A DNA stretch of 64,000 nt, from positions 372,001 to 436,000 of the forward strand of contig NZ_CP107020.1 in NCBI RefSeq assembly GCF_025725725.1, given 5' to 3'. Shown here piece by piece: positions 49,376 through 58,239 of this stretch; the stretch's first letter is position 1; every line of letters starts with the position of its first letter. The notes under the pieces were generated by a model. That model made no database searches. It was not told the origin of the DNA and saw only the letters and a program-made list of their open reading frames with translations. The stretch comes from Brachybacterium huguangmaarense. Its GTDB lineage: Bacteria > Actinomycetota > Actinomycetes > Actinomycetales > Dermabacteraceae. A program made the translations under genes and the position numbers.

Positions 49376-51589
49376 ATGTCCTCGACCCCCACCGCCCTCC
49401 CCCTCGTCCACCTGAGCACCGCCGGTGTCTCGATCGTGCTCGACGCGACCGACGGCCGCATCCCCGCCGTGCTCCACTGGGGGCGCGCCCTCGGGCCGCT
49501 CTCGGCCGGTGACGCCGCCGCGCTGTCGCTCCTGACCGTCCCGAGCGTGCCCACCAACGCGATGGACGACCCGCTGCGGGTGGGCCTCCTGCCCCAGCTC
49601 GGCGACGGCTGGCTCGGCACGCCCGGCCTGGTCGGCTCGCGCGAGGACGGCTCGGGCTTCGCACCGCGCCTGGCCGTGCGCTCCGTGACGGTCGAGGGCG
49701 AGTCCGTCACCGGGGACCCCGCCGCCGATGAGCTCGTCGAGGCGGGCGCGGCCAGGGTCGTCTTCGAGCTCGCCGACGAGGAGCTGGGCCTCGGCGCCCG
49801 CCTCGTGGTCGAGCTCCTGGCCTCGGGCATCGTGCGCGCCCGCGCCCACGTCACCAACACCGGTGCCGACGCGTACACGGTCGAGTCCCTGACCGTGGCG
49901 CTCCCGGTCCCCCTCGAGGCGGACGAGGTGCTCGACTTCGCGGGGCGCTGGGGCAAGGAGCGGACGCCGCAGCGCACTCGCCTGACGGTCGGCACGCATC
50001 TGCGCGAGAACCGCCGCGGGCGCACCGGCGCCGACTCCGCCTACCTCCTGCACGTCGGGCGCCCGGGCTTCGACTTCCGCGCGGGCGAGGTGTGGGCCGT
50101 GCACACGGCGTTCTCGGGCAACCACCGCCACCTCGCCGAGCGCTCCTCCCTCGGCGCCCAGATCCTCGGCGGCGGCGAGCTCCTGCTGCCGCACGAGGGG
50201 CGCCTCGCCGCGGGCGAGACCTACCAGGGCCCGTGGGTCTACGGCGCCTACTCCCCCGCCGGCCTCGACCCGATCGCCCAGGCCTTCCACCGCACCCTGC
50301 GCGCCCGACCCGGCCACGTCGACACCGCCCGCCCGGTCACGCTCAACGTGTGGGAGGCGGTCTACTTCGACCACGACCTCGCGCGTCTCACCGACCTCGC
50401 CGACATCGCGGCGCACCTCGGCGTCGAGCGCTACGTGCTCGACGACGGCTGGTTCGGCTCGCGCCGCGACGACTTCTCCGGCCTCGGCGACTGGGAGGTC
50501 TCCCCCGACGTCTGGCCGCACGGCCTGACCCCGCTCGTCGACCACGTGACGGGCCTGGGCATGCAGTTCGGGCTGTGGTTCGAGCCCGAGATGGTCAGCG
50601 CCGACTCCGACGTGGCCCGCGCGCACCCCGAGTGGATCATGGCCCCGTCCGCCGATCGTCTCCCCCGCGAGTCCCGCCACCAGCAGGTGCTCAACCTGTC
50701 GATCCCCGAGGCGTGGCAGCACGTGCACGACCAGATGCACGCGATCCTGTCCGCGTACGACATCGCGTACATCAAGTGGGACCACAACCGCGACCTGATC
50801 GAGTCCGCGACGCGGGCCACGGGCGCCGCCGCGACCCACGCCCAGACCCTCGCCACCTACCGGCTCATGGACACGCTCAAGGCGGAGCACCCGGGTCTCG
50901 AGATCGAGTCGTGCGCCTCGGGCGGCGCCCGGGTGGACCTCGAGGTGCTCGACCACAGCGACCGTGTGTGGGTCTCGGACTGCATCGACCCCCTCGAGCG
51001 CCAGCAGATGAACCGGTGGACCGCGCAGCTCATCCCGCTCGAGCTGATGGGCAGCCACATCGCCTCGGGGCGCTCGCACACGACGACGCGGCTGCACTCC
51101 CTCGCCTTCCGTGCGGCGACCGCGCTGTTCGGCCACCTCGGCATCGAGTGGGACCTGACCCAGGCGAGCGAGACGGAGCTGACGGAGCTGTCCCGGTGGA
51201 TCGCGCTCTATAAGGAGCAGCGGGAGCTGCTGTTCACGGGCGACCTCGTGCGCGACGGGGAAGTCGACGACGCGCTGTGGCTGACCGGGGTGGTCGCGGG
51301 CGATCGCTCGCGGGCGCTGTACGAGGTCGCGTGCGTGACGTCGTCGGATCTCGCCGTCGTCGGGCGGATCCGCTTCCCCGGTCTCGATCCCGAGCGGCGC
51401 TACCGGATCGAGCCCGTCGTCATCGGGGACCCGGCCCGCGTCCACGAGTCCCCCGCGTGGTCGGCCGGCGAGGCGATCACCCGCGGGATCGAGGCCTCCG
51501 GGGCGATCCTGACGCAGGTGGGGTTCGCCGCACCCCAGATGTCGCCCGAGTCCTCCCGGGTCTACGCGCTCACCGCCATCGACCGCTGA
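49376..51589 (+). CDS. Alpha-galactosidase, GH36 family
   Basis: A 737-residue retaining alpha-galactosidase of the bacterial GH36 type, without signal peptide, so cytoplasmic. It has an N-terminal beta-sandwich (about 1-310), a TIM barrel (VERYVLDDGWFGSRRDDF near 351, GLWFEPEMVS near 396) and a C-terminal beta domain. The predicted nucleophile is Asp 469 in YIKWDHN and the acid/base Asp 535 in VSDCIDPLER. It releases galactose from raffinose, melibiose or stachyose, which fixes the likely cargo of the upstream ABC importer. The ATG follows a GATCCGGAG ribosome site. Confidence 0.95.
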   Translation: MSSTPTALPLVHLSTAGVSIVLDATDGRIPAVLHWGRALGPLSAGDAAALSLLTVPSVPTNAMDDPLRVGLLPQLGDGWLGTPGLVGSREDGSGFAPRLAVRSVTVEGESVTGDPAADELVEAGAARVVFELADEELGLGARLVVELLASGIVRARAHVTNTGADAYTVESLTVALPVPLEADEVLDFAGRWGKERTPQRTRLTVGTHLRENRRGRTGADSAYLLHVGRPGFDFRAGEVWAVHTAFSGNHRHLAERSSLGAQILGGGELLLPHEGRLAAGETYQGPWVYGAYSPAGLDPIAQAFHRTLRARPGHVDTARPVTLNVWEAVYFDHDLARLTDLADIAAHLGVERYVLDDGWFGSRRDDFSGLGDWEVSPDVWPHGLTPLVDHVTGLGMQFGLWFEPEMVSADSDVARAHPEWIMAPSADRLPRESRHQQVLNLSIPEAWQHVHDQMHAILSAYDIAYIKWDHNRDLIESATRATGAAATHAQTLATYRLMDTLKAEHPGLEIESCASGGARVDLEVLDHSDRVWVSDCIDPLERQQMNRWTAQLIPLELMGSHIASGRSHTTTRLHSLAFRAATALFGHLGIEWDLTQASETELTELSRWIALYKEQRELLFTGDLVRDGEVDDALWLTGVVAGDRSRALYEVACVTSSDLAVVGRIRFPGLDPERRYRIEPVVIGDPARVHESPAWSAGEAITRGIEASGAILTQVGFAAPQMSPESSRVYALTAIDR

Positions 51590-51648
51590 CGGCCGGAGGC
51601 GAGGGCTCGGGGTTCGGGGAGAGTGCTCGGGCTCGGGGCTAGGGGTCA

Positions 51649-51774
51649 GGGTTCGAGGTTCGAGGTTCGGGCTCGGGGCTCAGGGCTCAGGGCTCAGGGC
51701 TCAGGCTCTGGGTTCGAGGTTCGAGGTTCGAGTTCGAGGTTCGAGGTTCGAGGTTCGAGGTTCGAGGTTCGAGG
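51649..51774. repeat. Array of 8-bp GGTTCGAG and GGCTCAGG units
   Basis: GGTTCGAG (or GGTTCGGG) is repeated at 51649-51670 and, almost uninterrupted, at 51711-51774, with GGCTCAGGG units between. At least ten copies occur. It starts about 60 bp after the alpha-galactosidase stop. No gene is seen in the whole 51590-52842 gap. Confidence 0.9.
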
Positions 51775-51852
51775 AGAGTGTTCAGAGCGGGGCTCGAGGG
51801 CTCCAAGGAGAGGACGCAGGAGGGTGCCGTGGGCAGGGAGCTGGGCCCCGAG

Positions 51853-51950
51853 GCCCGGCAGGACGCCGACGGCGAGCGCCGGGGCCGGGGCCGGGGCAGG
51901 GCGCCCGGCAGGATGTTGACGGTGAGCGGCGGGGTCCGGCCCCGGCAGGA
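51853..51950. repeat. Degenerate ~40-50-bp direct repeats starting GCCCGGCAGGA
   Basis: GCCCGGCAGGA occurs at 51853, 51903 and (as CCCCGGCAGGA) 51940. The first two copies share about 36 bp with GACGG(C/T)GAGCG and GGGG(C/T)C, so they are diverged duplications. Confidence 0.65.
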
Positions 51951-52023
51951 CACCGGCCACCGCGCACTCCGATGCGGCCCACAGCTCGTCTCCCCGTTCC
52001 AGCCCTCGGTCACCCCGCCACTT

Positions 52024-52125
52024 CTGCGTTCTGGCTGCCTGGCGCCTGCGATGGCGGCCAGAACGCAGACCTCGATGCGGGAGGGCGGCCCTTACGCAGA
52101 ACTCGATGCAGGAGGGCGCCAGGCA
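52024..52125. repeat. Two interleaved inverted repeats
   Basis: CTGCGTTCTGGC (52024-52035) is inverted at 52057-52068, and the adjoining TGCCTGGCGCC (52036-52046) is inverted at 52115-52125. Short CTCGATGC(A/G)GGAGGGCG direct repeats lie within. The arrangement could come from a decayed mobile element or a structured RNA. Confidence 0.7.
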
Positions 52126-52287
52126 CACGGGATCCAGGGCGGATGGCGGCTTCGCGCGAAGTTCCCGTGCCGGATGGGAGCGCGACCCGGGCGCGAGCGT
52201 CCTACGGGAGAGGGCAAGCCAGGCGCGAGGTGCGAGGCGGCCCCCTCCGCGCGGCCCCCGCCGCGGCCCCTCGACGGTCAGGCTTCG

Positions 52288-52840
52288 TCGAGGCGCGCGC
52301 TTACGTCGGTAACCTGCCCCATTCCGACGTGAACGTGCCCCTCGATGCGCGACAGCGACGTCACCGTGACAGTGGCCGCGAGAGCAACCTCCCCGCACGC
52401 AGCCAGCAGCTCCACCCCGATCATCGACACGCGGCTGCACTCCCGACCCCTGACGTTGCCGCGACCCCCTGCTCATGCTCAGAGACTCGCTGCCGACACG
52501 ACATCGAGGCGCACGTTCGCGTCGGTAACCTGCCTCGTTCCGACGTGAACGTGCCTGTCGATGCGCGATAGCGACGTCACCGTGACAGTCGCCGCGAGAG
52601 CACGGCGGGCGCGCGCATGAGTGGACGGCCGATCCTGATCGTCGGCGACGCGAACGGAGGGTTCGCCGTGCCACGGCGACCGCCACGCAGAGCTCGTCGC
52701 GACAGCTGCCCCGGGGGCGTCATGTGGCTGTGCCCCGCACCGCCGACACTGCTGCGACCCCACGGCTCATGTTCTGAGGCCCGGGGCAGGCACGACATCG
52801 ACCAGCACGTTCGCGTCGCCATCGCGTCGCTGGACGCCTT
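52288..52840. repeat. Three diverged ~100-bp direct repeats
   Basis: Copies at 52288-52386 and 52504-52601 are about 85% identical (offset 216 bp). A partial third copy lies near 52789-52820, together with a matching flank (52456-52524 against 52750-52819). On the minus strand the copies share the peptide pattern ATVTVTSLSRI..HVHVG..QVTD...RLD ending in a stop, so they may be remnants of a repeated or duplicated gene end. No complete gene remains. Confidence 0.75.
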
Positions 52841-52842
52841 CG

Positions 52843-53988
52843 TCAGCCGTCGCCGCGGATGAAGGAGCGGATCGCGATGGCGGCCGCTCCGCGCGCCCAC
52901 TCGTCGAAGTCGACGGACAGCTTGCGCAGCGGCAGATCACGCTGCTCGTCGGGGAGCAGCGCGCGCAGCGTCTCCTCGAAACCGGACCCGGGCACGGCGA
53001 GCAGCGGCGCATCCTCGCCACCGACGATGACGGCCCCTGGATCGGCCACCGCCACGAGCGTGGCGATGGCGACCGCGACGGCGCTCGCGGTGTCCCGCAC
53101 GACCTCGAGCGCCCTCTGATCACCCGTCCGGGCGATCGCGAGGAGCTCCGGGATCCCGTCGCGCGGCCCGAGCACTCCGCACCGGCGTGCACGAGCGAGC
53201 ACCTGCTCCGTCTGCGCGGCCTCGCCGAGCGTCGTGGGGGCCCCGTCGGCGAAGCGCGTGGGCAGCACCTCGGTCACCCCGGCGCGATGCCCGATGCCGG
53301 TCATGACCTGCCCCTCGTGGATGGTGCCGACCGCCACACCGGCGCCGATGGTCACGGCCCCGAGCGTGCGCACGCTGCGCCCCAGGCCGAACCAGGCGAT
53401 GCCCAGCAGGAGCGCCGCGATGTCGTTGGCCACGGTCACGGGCACCTCGAGCGCATCCTCGAGCACGCTGCCGAGGTCCACGGGCTCCGACCAGCCCAGA
53501 AGACGGGAGCGCAGCGCCCGGCGGCCGTCCGGGACCACCGCACCCAGGCTCACCCCCACGCCGGCGACCCGCGGATGCGCACGCAGCAGGGCGCCGGCGA
53601 GGTCCAGGATGGCCGCGATCACGACGTCCGGGTCGGAGGTCGCGAGCGTCTCCGACAGGTCCTCGTGGACCACCCCGCGCACGGTCGTGACGGCCGCGTA
53701 GACGCTGTCGGCCGTGACCTTCACCCCGATGAACCGGGCATGGTCCTCGTCGACGTCGAGCGGCTCCTGCGGGCGCCCCTTGGGCTGCGGCACCGGCGCC
53801 AGCTCGCGCAGGAGGGAGTCGTCGAGCAGGGCCCGCGTCACGCGCGTGAGGGTGGGCCCCGACAGCTCCAGACGCGCCGCGAGCTCGGTCCGCGGGCGCG
53901 GCCCGAAACGCACGATGTCCTCGTACACCGCGCGCGCGGTGTCCGTGGCCGGGCCGACGACCGCCGTCCCCCGTGTGTCTGGGCGCAT
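52843..53988 (-). CDS. ROK-family transcriptional regulator lacking the zinc motif
   Basis: A 381-residue protein with an N-terminal winged helix (TELAARLELSGPTLTRVTRALLD, about 33-55) and a ROK sugar-kinase fold: VAGVGVSLGAVVPDGR near 140, VTVANDIAALLLG near 183 and GAVTIGAGVAVGTIHEG near 207. The ROK hallmark CxCGxxGCxE is absent; the segment after GIGHRAG has no cysteines there. So it may be a purely regulatory paralogue without zinc-supported sugar phosphorylation. TACTCT ends six bases before the ATG (predicted leaderless). It likely controls the alpha-galactoside operon 7 kb away, through the dyad at 45747-45768. Confidence 0.85.
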   Translation of the reverse strand: MRPDTRGTAVVGPATDTARAVYEDIVRFGPRPRTELAARLELSGPTLTRVTRALLDDSLLRELAPVPQPKGRPQEPLDVDEDHARFIGVKVTADSVYAAVTTVRGVVHEDLSETLATSDPDVVIAAILDLAGALLRAHPRVAGVGVSLGAVVPDGRRALRSRLLGWSEPVDLGSVLEDALEVPVTVANDIAALLLGIAWFGLGRSVRTLGAVTIGAGVAVGTIHEGQVMTGIGHRAGVTEVLPTRFADGAPTTLGEAAQTEQVLARARRCGVLGPRDGIPELLAIARTGDQRALEVVRDTASAVAVAIATLVAVADPGAVIVGGEDAPLLAVPGSGFEETLRALLPDEQRDLPLRKLSVDFDEWARGAAAIAIRSFIRGDG

Positions 53989-54110
53989 CGGCTCAGAGTA
54001 GCGGCACGATCGGGCAGGGCCCGGGGCCCTTCGGCGCGGCAGGCATCGGTCGTCCACATCTCCGTGGCGCGCCCGGCGGCAGCGGGGCGCCCGCCGCTAG
54101 GGTGAATCCC

Positions 54111-54800
54111 ATGGACACCGCCGCCCCTGCCAGCGCCGATCGCACCCTCTACACGGCCTACGAGCTGGACTTCATGCTGTCCCTGCGCCCGTCGGCCGCG
54201 GGCGACATGACGCGGGAGCAGCTGGGGCTGCAGGGAGCGCCCGACGAGGCGGCCGAGTACGTGACCGCGGCCGTGACGTCCGGGCTGCAGGCCCGCGGCA
54301 AGGTGGACCACGCCCCCGACGGCCACTGGGCGCTCGGCGAGGAGGCGCAGGTGATCGGCACCGCCCTGACCGCGGCCGACCGCTGGCTCGGATTCGCCCT
54401 CGCCGAGGGCCGGGCGATGCGCATGGCGTTCGTCGTCAAGGCCGGAGCCGCGGTGCTGATGCTGGTCCAGGACGAGCTGGACACGTTCGCGGTCTCGGCC
54501 ATCGACGACCCTCAGGACGTGCCGCGCTCGGTCGCGACCATCGCCCGCTCGTTCCTGTCCGACGGCCCGGGGCGCACCGTCTCGCTGCGGCGCACCGACG
54601 CGCTCGATCCCGCGCGGACCGCCGCGGCGATGCTGCACGTCGAGGACGACGGCGCCTGGCAGGTGGGCCACGAGCCCGTCACCGACGAGGGCGTGCTCAC
54701 CGTGTCCCCGCTCAGGCCCGACCGGATCGAGACCGTGATCGACCGGCTGTGGAGCGAGGGCGTGAGCACGGGCGAGCCCGCCGCGCTCACCGAGGGCTGA
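54111..54800 (+). CDS. Hypothetical protein, possibly EspG-like
   Basis: A 229-residue soluble protein with no signal peptide or membrane helix. It starts MDTAAPASADRTLYTAYELD. The order of features (ELDFMLSL near 20, ALTAADRWLGFALAEGRAMRMAF near 85, AVLMLVQDELDTFAVSAID near 112, then SDGPGRTVSLRR near 150) faintly resembles EspG-type ESX accessory proteins. I see no diagnostic motif, and no ESX genes are nearby. TAGGGT (54098-54103) ends seven bases before the ATG (leaderless). It is divergent from the ROK gene. Confidence 0.75.
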   Translation: MDTAAPASADRTLYTAYELDFMLSLRPSAAGDMTREQLGLQGAPDEAAEYVTAAVTSGLQARGKVDHAPDGHWALGEEAQVIGTALTAADRWLGFALAEGRAMRMAFVVKAGAAVLMLVQDELDTFAVSAIDDPQDVPRSVATIARSFLSDGPGRTVSLRRTDALDPARTAAAMLHVEDDGAWQVGHEPVTDEGVLTVSPLRPDRIETVIDRLWSEGVSTGEPAALTEG

Positions 54801-54814
54801 GCCCCGCGTCCCGT

Positions 54815-54907
54815 CGGGCCGCTGTCGGTCGAGCCGGCTGTCAGCCGGGCCGCTGTCCATGGGGCGGCTGTCAGCCGGGCCGCTGTCAGTGCAGCCGGGC
54901 CGCTGTC
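54815..54907. repeat. Four copies of CGGGCCGCTGTC
   Basis: Exact copies begin at 54815, 54846, 54876 and 54896, with related GGCTGTCAGCC units between. The last copy overlaps the stop codon of the XRE gene, so its C-terminal codons (RVQRAG) are next to or within the array. Confidence 0.85.
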
Positions 54908-55760
54908 AGCCGGCCCGCTGCACGCGCGGCTCGGCCGCGTACCACTCGTCGAAGCGCGCGATCGCCGCGGAGGTCTGCTCGTCCACGGGCGTGATGGGCG
55001 TGAAGCGCACGCCGGGCGCGCCGTCGAGCCACATCGCCCCGAAGCGCAGCCGCAGCAGGCCGGCCTGCGGGTGCCGGAACTCCCGGGTCCAGCGATCGGT
55101 GCGCTGCACGTCGCCGGCCGCCCAGATCCGCCGGAAGTCCGGCGACTCGCGCTCGAGCCGCGCGATGAGGTCGTGCCAGGTCGGGTCGTCGAGGTGGGAG
55201 GGCAGGTGGGAGCGGAAGCGCCGCACCACGCTCAGCCGCAGCGCCTCGAGCTCGGAGCCGTACGCCTCCTCCCACGCCGGGTCGAGGAAGACGTTGATCA
55301 GGCAGTTGACGCGCGAGCCCTGCGTCGCGTCGGCGATGAGGAAGCGATAGGAGCGGTTGTAGGCGAGCACGTCGAAGCGCGCCGTCTGGAAGCAGGCCGG
55401 CAGCGGCAGCAGGCGGTCGAGCAGCTCGAGGTGGTCCTCCGTGATCATCGTGCAGCGGCTCACCGTCGCCGGCGGCGTGACGCCCGCCAGGGTGAACAGG
55501 TGCATCGACTCGTCGGGCGTCATGCGCAGCGTCTCCGCGATCGAGCTCAGCACGGACTGCGAGGGGTTGATGTCGCGGCCCTGCTCGAGCCACGTGTACC
55601 AGGTGACCCCGACGCCTGCCGCCTGGGCCACCTCCTCGCGGCGCAGACCGGGGGTGCGCCGCCGGCCGCCCGCGGGCAGCTGGAGGTCCTCCGGCCGCAG
55701 CCGGTCCCGACGCGTGCGCAGGAAGGTGCCGAGCTCGCGGCGGCGGGTCACGGACGACAT
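54906..55760 (-). CDS. XRE-family regulator with MmyB-like sensor domain
   Basis: A 284-residue regulator. Residues about 10-80 form the helix-turn-helix (LRREEVAQAAGVGVTWYTWLEQG). The rest is an MmyB-like ligand-binding domain with FDVLAYNRSYRFLI near 125 and DPTWHDLIARLERESPDFRRIW near 186. Such proteins usually control a neighbouring oxidoreductase or exporter, and here an MFS exporter is divergently transcribed. The ATG at 55760 (MSSVTRRREL) has GAGG close upstream. Confidence 0.9.
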   Translation of the reverse strand: MSSVTRRRELGTFLRTRRDRLRPEDLQLPAGGRRRTPGLRREEVAQAAGVGVTWYTWLEQGRDINPSQSVLSSIAETLRMTPDESMHLFTLAGVTPPATVSRCTMITEDHLELLDRLLPLPACFQTARFDVLAYNRSYRFLIADATQGSRVNCLINVFLDPAWEEAYGSELEALRLSVVRRFRSHLPSHLDDPTWHDLIARLERESPDFRRIWAAGDVQRTDRWTREFRHPQAGLLRLRFGAMWLDGAPGVRFTPITPVDEQTSAAIARFDEWYAAEPRVQRAG

Positions 55761-55871
55761 CCTCGTATCCTCCACCCCCGTGCAGGACGGCGCACGCTCT
55801 GCCCCTGGTGGCACGGATACCAGGATCATCACGGTCTGGTCCCTGGATGACATCACGTCTTGGCTGGGTCC

Positions 55872-57407
55872 ATGACCCCGCATGCCCCCGGCGACCTCGC
55901 CTGCCCTCCTCCCACCCCGGCGCCCCACGCGACCACCGTGCCGAGCGCCGCCCCGTCCCAGCCGGCGAGTGCCGCGCCCGGCGGCCGCACCGACGGCGTC
56001 CGTCTGCGCCCCTGGGGCGTCGTCGCCCTGCTCATCGGCATGTTCTCCTCGACGTACGTCTTCTCCTCGATGAACGTGGCCCTGCCGGACATCGGCGCCG
56101 ATCTGGGCGCCGACGCCGGCCAGCTCAAGCTCGTGATGGGCGCCTATGCGACCGCGCTCGCAGTGTGCGTGGTCCCCGCCGGCCGCCTCGGCGACCGCCA
56201 TGGCCGGCGTCGGCTGATCATCGCGGGCCTCACGGCCACCCTCGTGCTCGCGGTCGTGGCGGGCCTGGCCACCGACGCGTGGACGCTCGTCGTCCTGCGC
56301 ACCCTGCTCGGCGTGAGCGTCGCCCTGTATCTCCCGCAACTGCTGAGCGTGATCCAGGTGTGCACGACGGGCCCGGCCCGGGCCCGTCTCGTCTCCGCCT
56401 ACGCCGCCGCGGGCGGCCTGGGCACCGCCGCCGGCCAGGTGATCGGCGGCGCCCTCCTCCGGGCCGACCTGTTCGGGGCCGGCTGGCGCTCCCTGCTCTG
56501 GCTGCTGGCCCTGCTCGCCGCCGTCGCGCTCACCGGCGCGATCACGCTCCCGGGATCGCGCGGCGCCGACTCCGGGCGCGGCGACGGGGCCGGGGTGTCG
56601 GTCCTCGCCCTCGCGATCGCGAGCCTGCTCGTGCCCGCGAGCCTCGGCCCGACGTCCGGATGGCCGCTGTGGACGATCCTCGCGCTGGTCGCCGCGCCCC
56701 TCCTGCTCGTGGGGTTCTGGCAGGTCGAGCGACGCATCGAGCGAGCACGAGGGCTTCCGCTGGTGCCGCCGGCGGTGCTGCGCGAGCCCGCCGTCTGCAA
56801 GGGGCTGGCCGTGGCAGGGCTCTTCTTCGCGGGCTTCTCGGCGTTCATGTACGAGTACGCCCTCGTCAGCCAGGGGGCGTGGCACGAGACCGCATGGGCG
56901 TCGGGACTGTCCCTGCTGCCGTTCTCGCTCGCCTTCGTCGTGGGGTCCCTCGCGGTGGGCCGTGGCCGCGACGCCCTGGGCTCGAACGCCCGCGTGATGA
57001 TGGCGGGCACCCTCGCGCAGATCGCCGCCCTCGGCGCGGTCGCGGCGATCCTCACGCTCTCGCCGCACGAGCCCTCCGGGTGGCTGCTCCAGCCCGTCCT
57101 GCTCGTGCTCGGCTGGGCCCAGGCATGGGTGTACGGGCCGCTGCTCGGCACCGTGATGGACGGCGTGCCCGCACGGGTCGCCGGCCTGACCGGAGGCCTG
57201 TTCTCGATGGCCCAGCAGACCGCGCTCGGCCTCGGGGTCGCCCTCTACGGCGCCGTCCTGACCGGCCTGCAGAGCGCCGGCGCGACGCAGCAGACCGCCA
57301 TGGCCGGGAGCATCGCCCTGAACGTCGTGAGCGCGCTCGGCGTGCTGGCGCTCGTGCGCTCCCTCGACGGCGGCCTGCGGGCGCCTCGGCGGCCCCGCGT
57401 ACAGTGA
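55872..57407 (+). CDS. MFS drug exporter, DHA2-like
   Basis: A 511-residue major-facilitator protein with about 12-14 helices. It has motif A GRLGDRHGRRR (about 101-111), GVSVALYLPQLLSVIQ near 153 and the mid-protein helices LLVPASLGPTSGWPLW typical of the 14-helix DHA2 type. It probably expels a toxic organic compound by proton antiport. ATG 55872 is used; an upstream in-frame TTG at 55860 is possible. The 111-bp divergent region contains CCAGG/CCTGG-like sequences (55821-55850) that may bind the XRE protein. Confidence 0.9.
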   Translation: MTPHAPGDLACPPPTPAPHATTVPSAAPSQPASAAPGGRTDGVRLRPWGVVALLIGMFSSTYVFSSMNVALPDIGADLGADAGQLKLVMGAYATALAVCVVPAGRLGDRHGRRRLIIAGLTATLVLAVVAGLATDAWTLVVLRTLLGVSVALYLPQLLSVIQVCTTGPARARLVSAYAAAGGLGTAAGQVIGGALLRADLFGAGWRSLLWLLALLAAVALTGAITLPGSRGADSGRGDGAGVSVLALAIASLLVPASLGPTSGWPLWTILALVAAPLLLVGFWQVERRIERARGLPLVPPAVLREPAVCKGLAVAGLFFAGFSAFMYEYALVSQGAWHETAWASGLSLLPFSLAFVVGSLAVGRGRDALGSNARVMMAGTLAQIAALGAVAAILTLSPHEPSGWLLQPVLLVLGWAQAWVYGPLLGTVMDGVPARVAGLTGGLFSMAQQTALGLGVALYGAVLTGLQSAGATQQTAMAGSIALNVVSALGVLALVRSLDGGLRAPRRPRVQ

Positions 57408-57412
57408 TGAAG

Positions 57413-58036
57413 ATGTCCACCCCGCGTTTCCGCCGCCCTGCCTCCCTGTCCCTCGCCGACCAGGATCTGCTGCCCGGAGAGCCCGATCCCGCGACCTCGA
57501 CCGACCTCGCGCACCGCAGCGCCGAGGCGCTCGTGGCCCAGGTCCGGCAGAGCGCCGACGACGAGGTCGTGCGCCGGGTCGTGGCCCTCGCACAGACCGA
57601 GGGGCTCGACGATCTCGCGGCGCTGTGGTCGACCTCCCCCGCGGGCACCCTGCCCGGCGCGCTCTGGCGCCTCTACGTGCTGCACGCATGGGTCCAGCGG
57701 GACCCGGAGGACGTCGTGCGCCGCTACCGCGAGGGCTCCCGCACCGTGCCGGGGCTGCGCTACCTGGCCGGGCTCTCGGAGCCCCCGGACGTGCCCTCGG
57801 TGCGTCGCACCCTCGACCAGATCCTGCGCGGCGCCTTCACGGGAGACCTCGCGATGGCGCTCGGACGGGCCGCCGCCGTGCTCATGCTCGTCTCCTACGG
57901 CACCGCCCACCTGGCCGACGCCGAGCCCGATCCGCGGCGGCAGGGCGAGCTGACCGGCGAGGCCGGCCGTCTGCTGTCCACGGGTGAGGAGCTCGCCGTG
58001 GCCGCACGCCTCGAAGAGGCCGGAGACCTCTCCTGA
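57413..58036 (+). CDS. Conserved-looking hypothetical protein
   Basis: A 207-residue, mostly helical, soluble protein beginning MSTPRFRRPASLSLADQDLL. Landmarks are SAEALVAQVRQSADDEVVRRV near 43, LAALWSTSPAGTLPGALWRLY near 70 and RRYREGSRTVPGLRYLAGL near 103. No catalytic motif is visible and I do not recognise a family with confidence. TACAGT overlaps the MFS stop and ends seven bases before the ATG at 57413, so it likely has its own leaderless transcript. Confidence 0.8.
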   Translation: MSTPRFRRPASLSLADQDLLPGEPDPATSTDLAHRSAEALVAQVRQSADDEVVRRVVALAQTEGLDDLAALWSTSPAGTLPGALWRLYVLHAWVQRDPEDVVRRYREGSRTVPGLRYLAGLSEPPDVPSVRRTLDQILRGAFTGDLAMALGRAAAVLMLVSYGTAHLADAEPDPRRQGELTGEAGRLLSTGEELAVAARLEEAGDLS

Positions 58037-58239
58037 CCTGGCACGACGCCCGTCTGCGCGACGGATCACAGCGCTCGGGACGACAGCGCCCGTCGTCGTG
58101 TCCTACAGTGGACGGAGCGTCGGGCCGCGGTTGCCCCGGGCTCCACTCATCGCCGCTTCGAGCGGCCTTCGCGCCGACAGGCGCATCCCGGTCCGGCGCG
58201 CCTCCCTCCTCCGCCCGGTCGAACCCCTGGAGTGTCGGC

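Noticed and set aside
51649-51774. Possible CRISPR array
   Set aside because: The 8-bp units are contiguous without unique spacers, and no cas genes are present.
51694-52686. A 330-codon minus-strand frame across the repeat region
   Set aside because: Its translation follows the DNA repeats in different frames and is Arg/Gly-rich; the repeats explain it.
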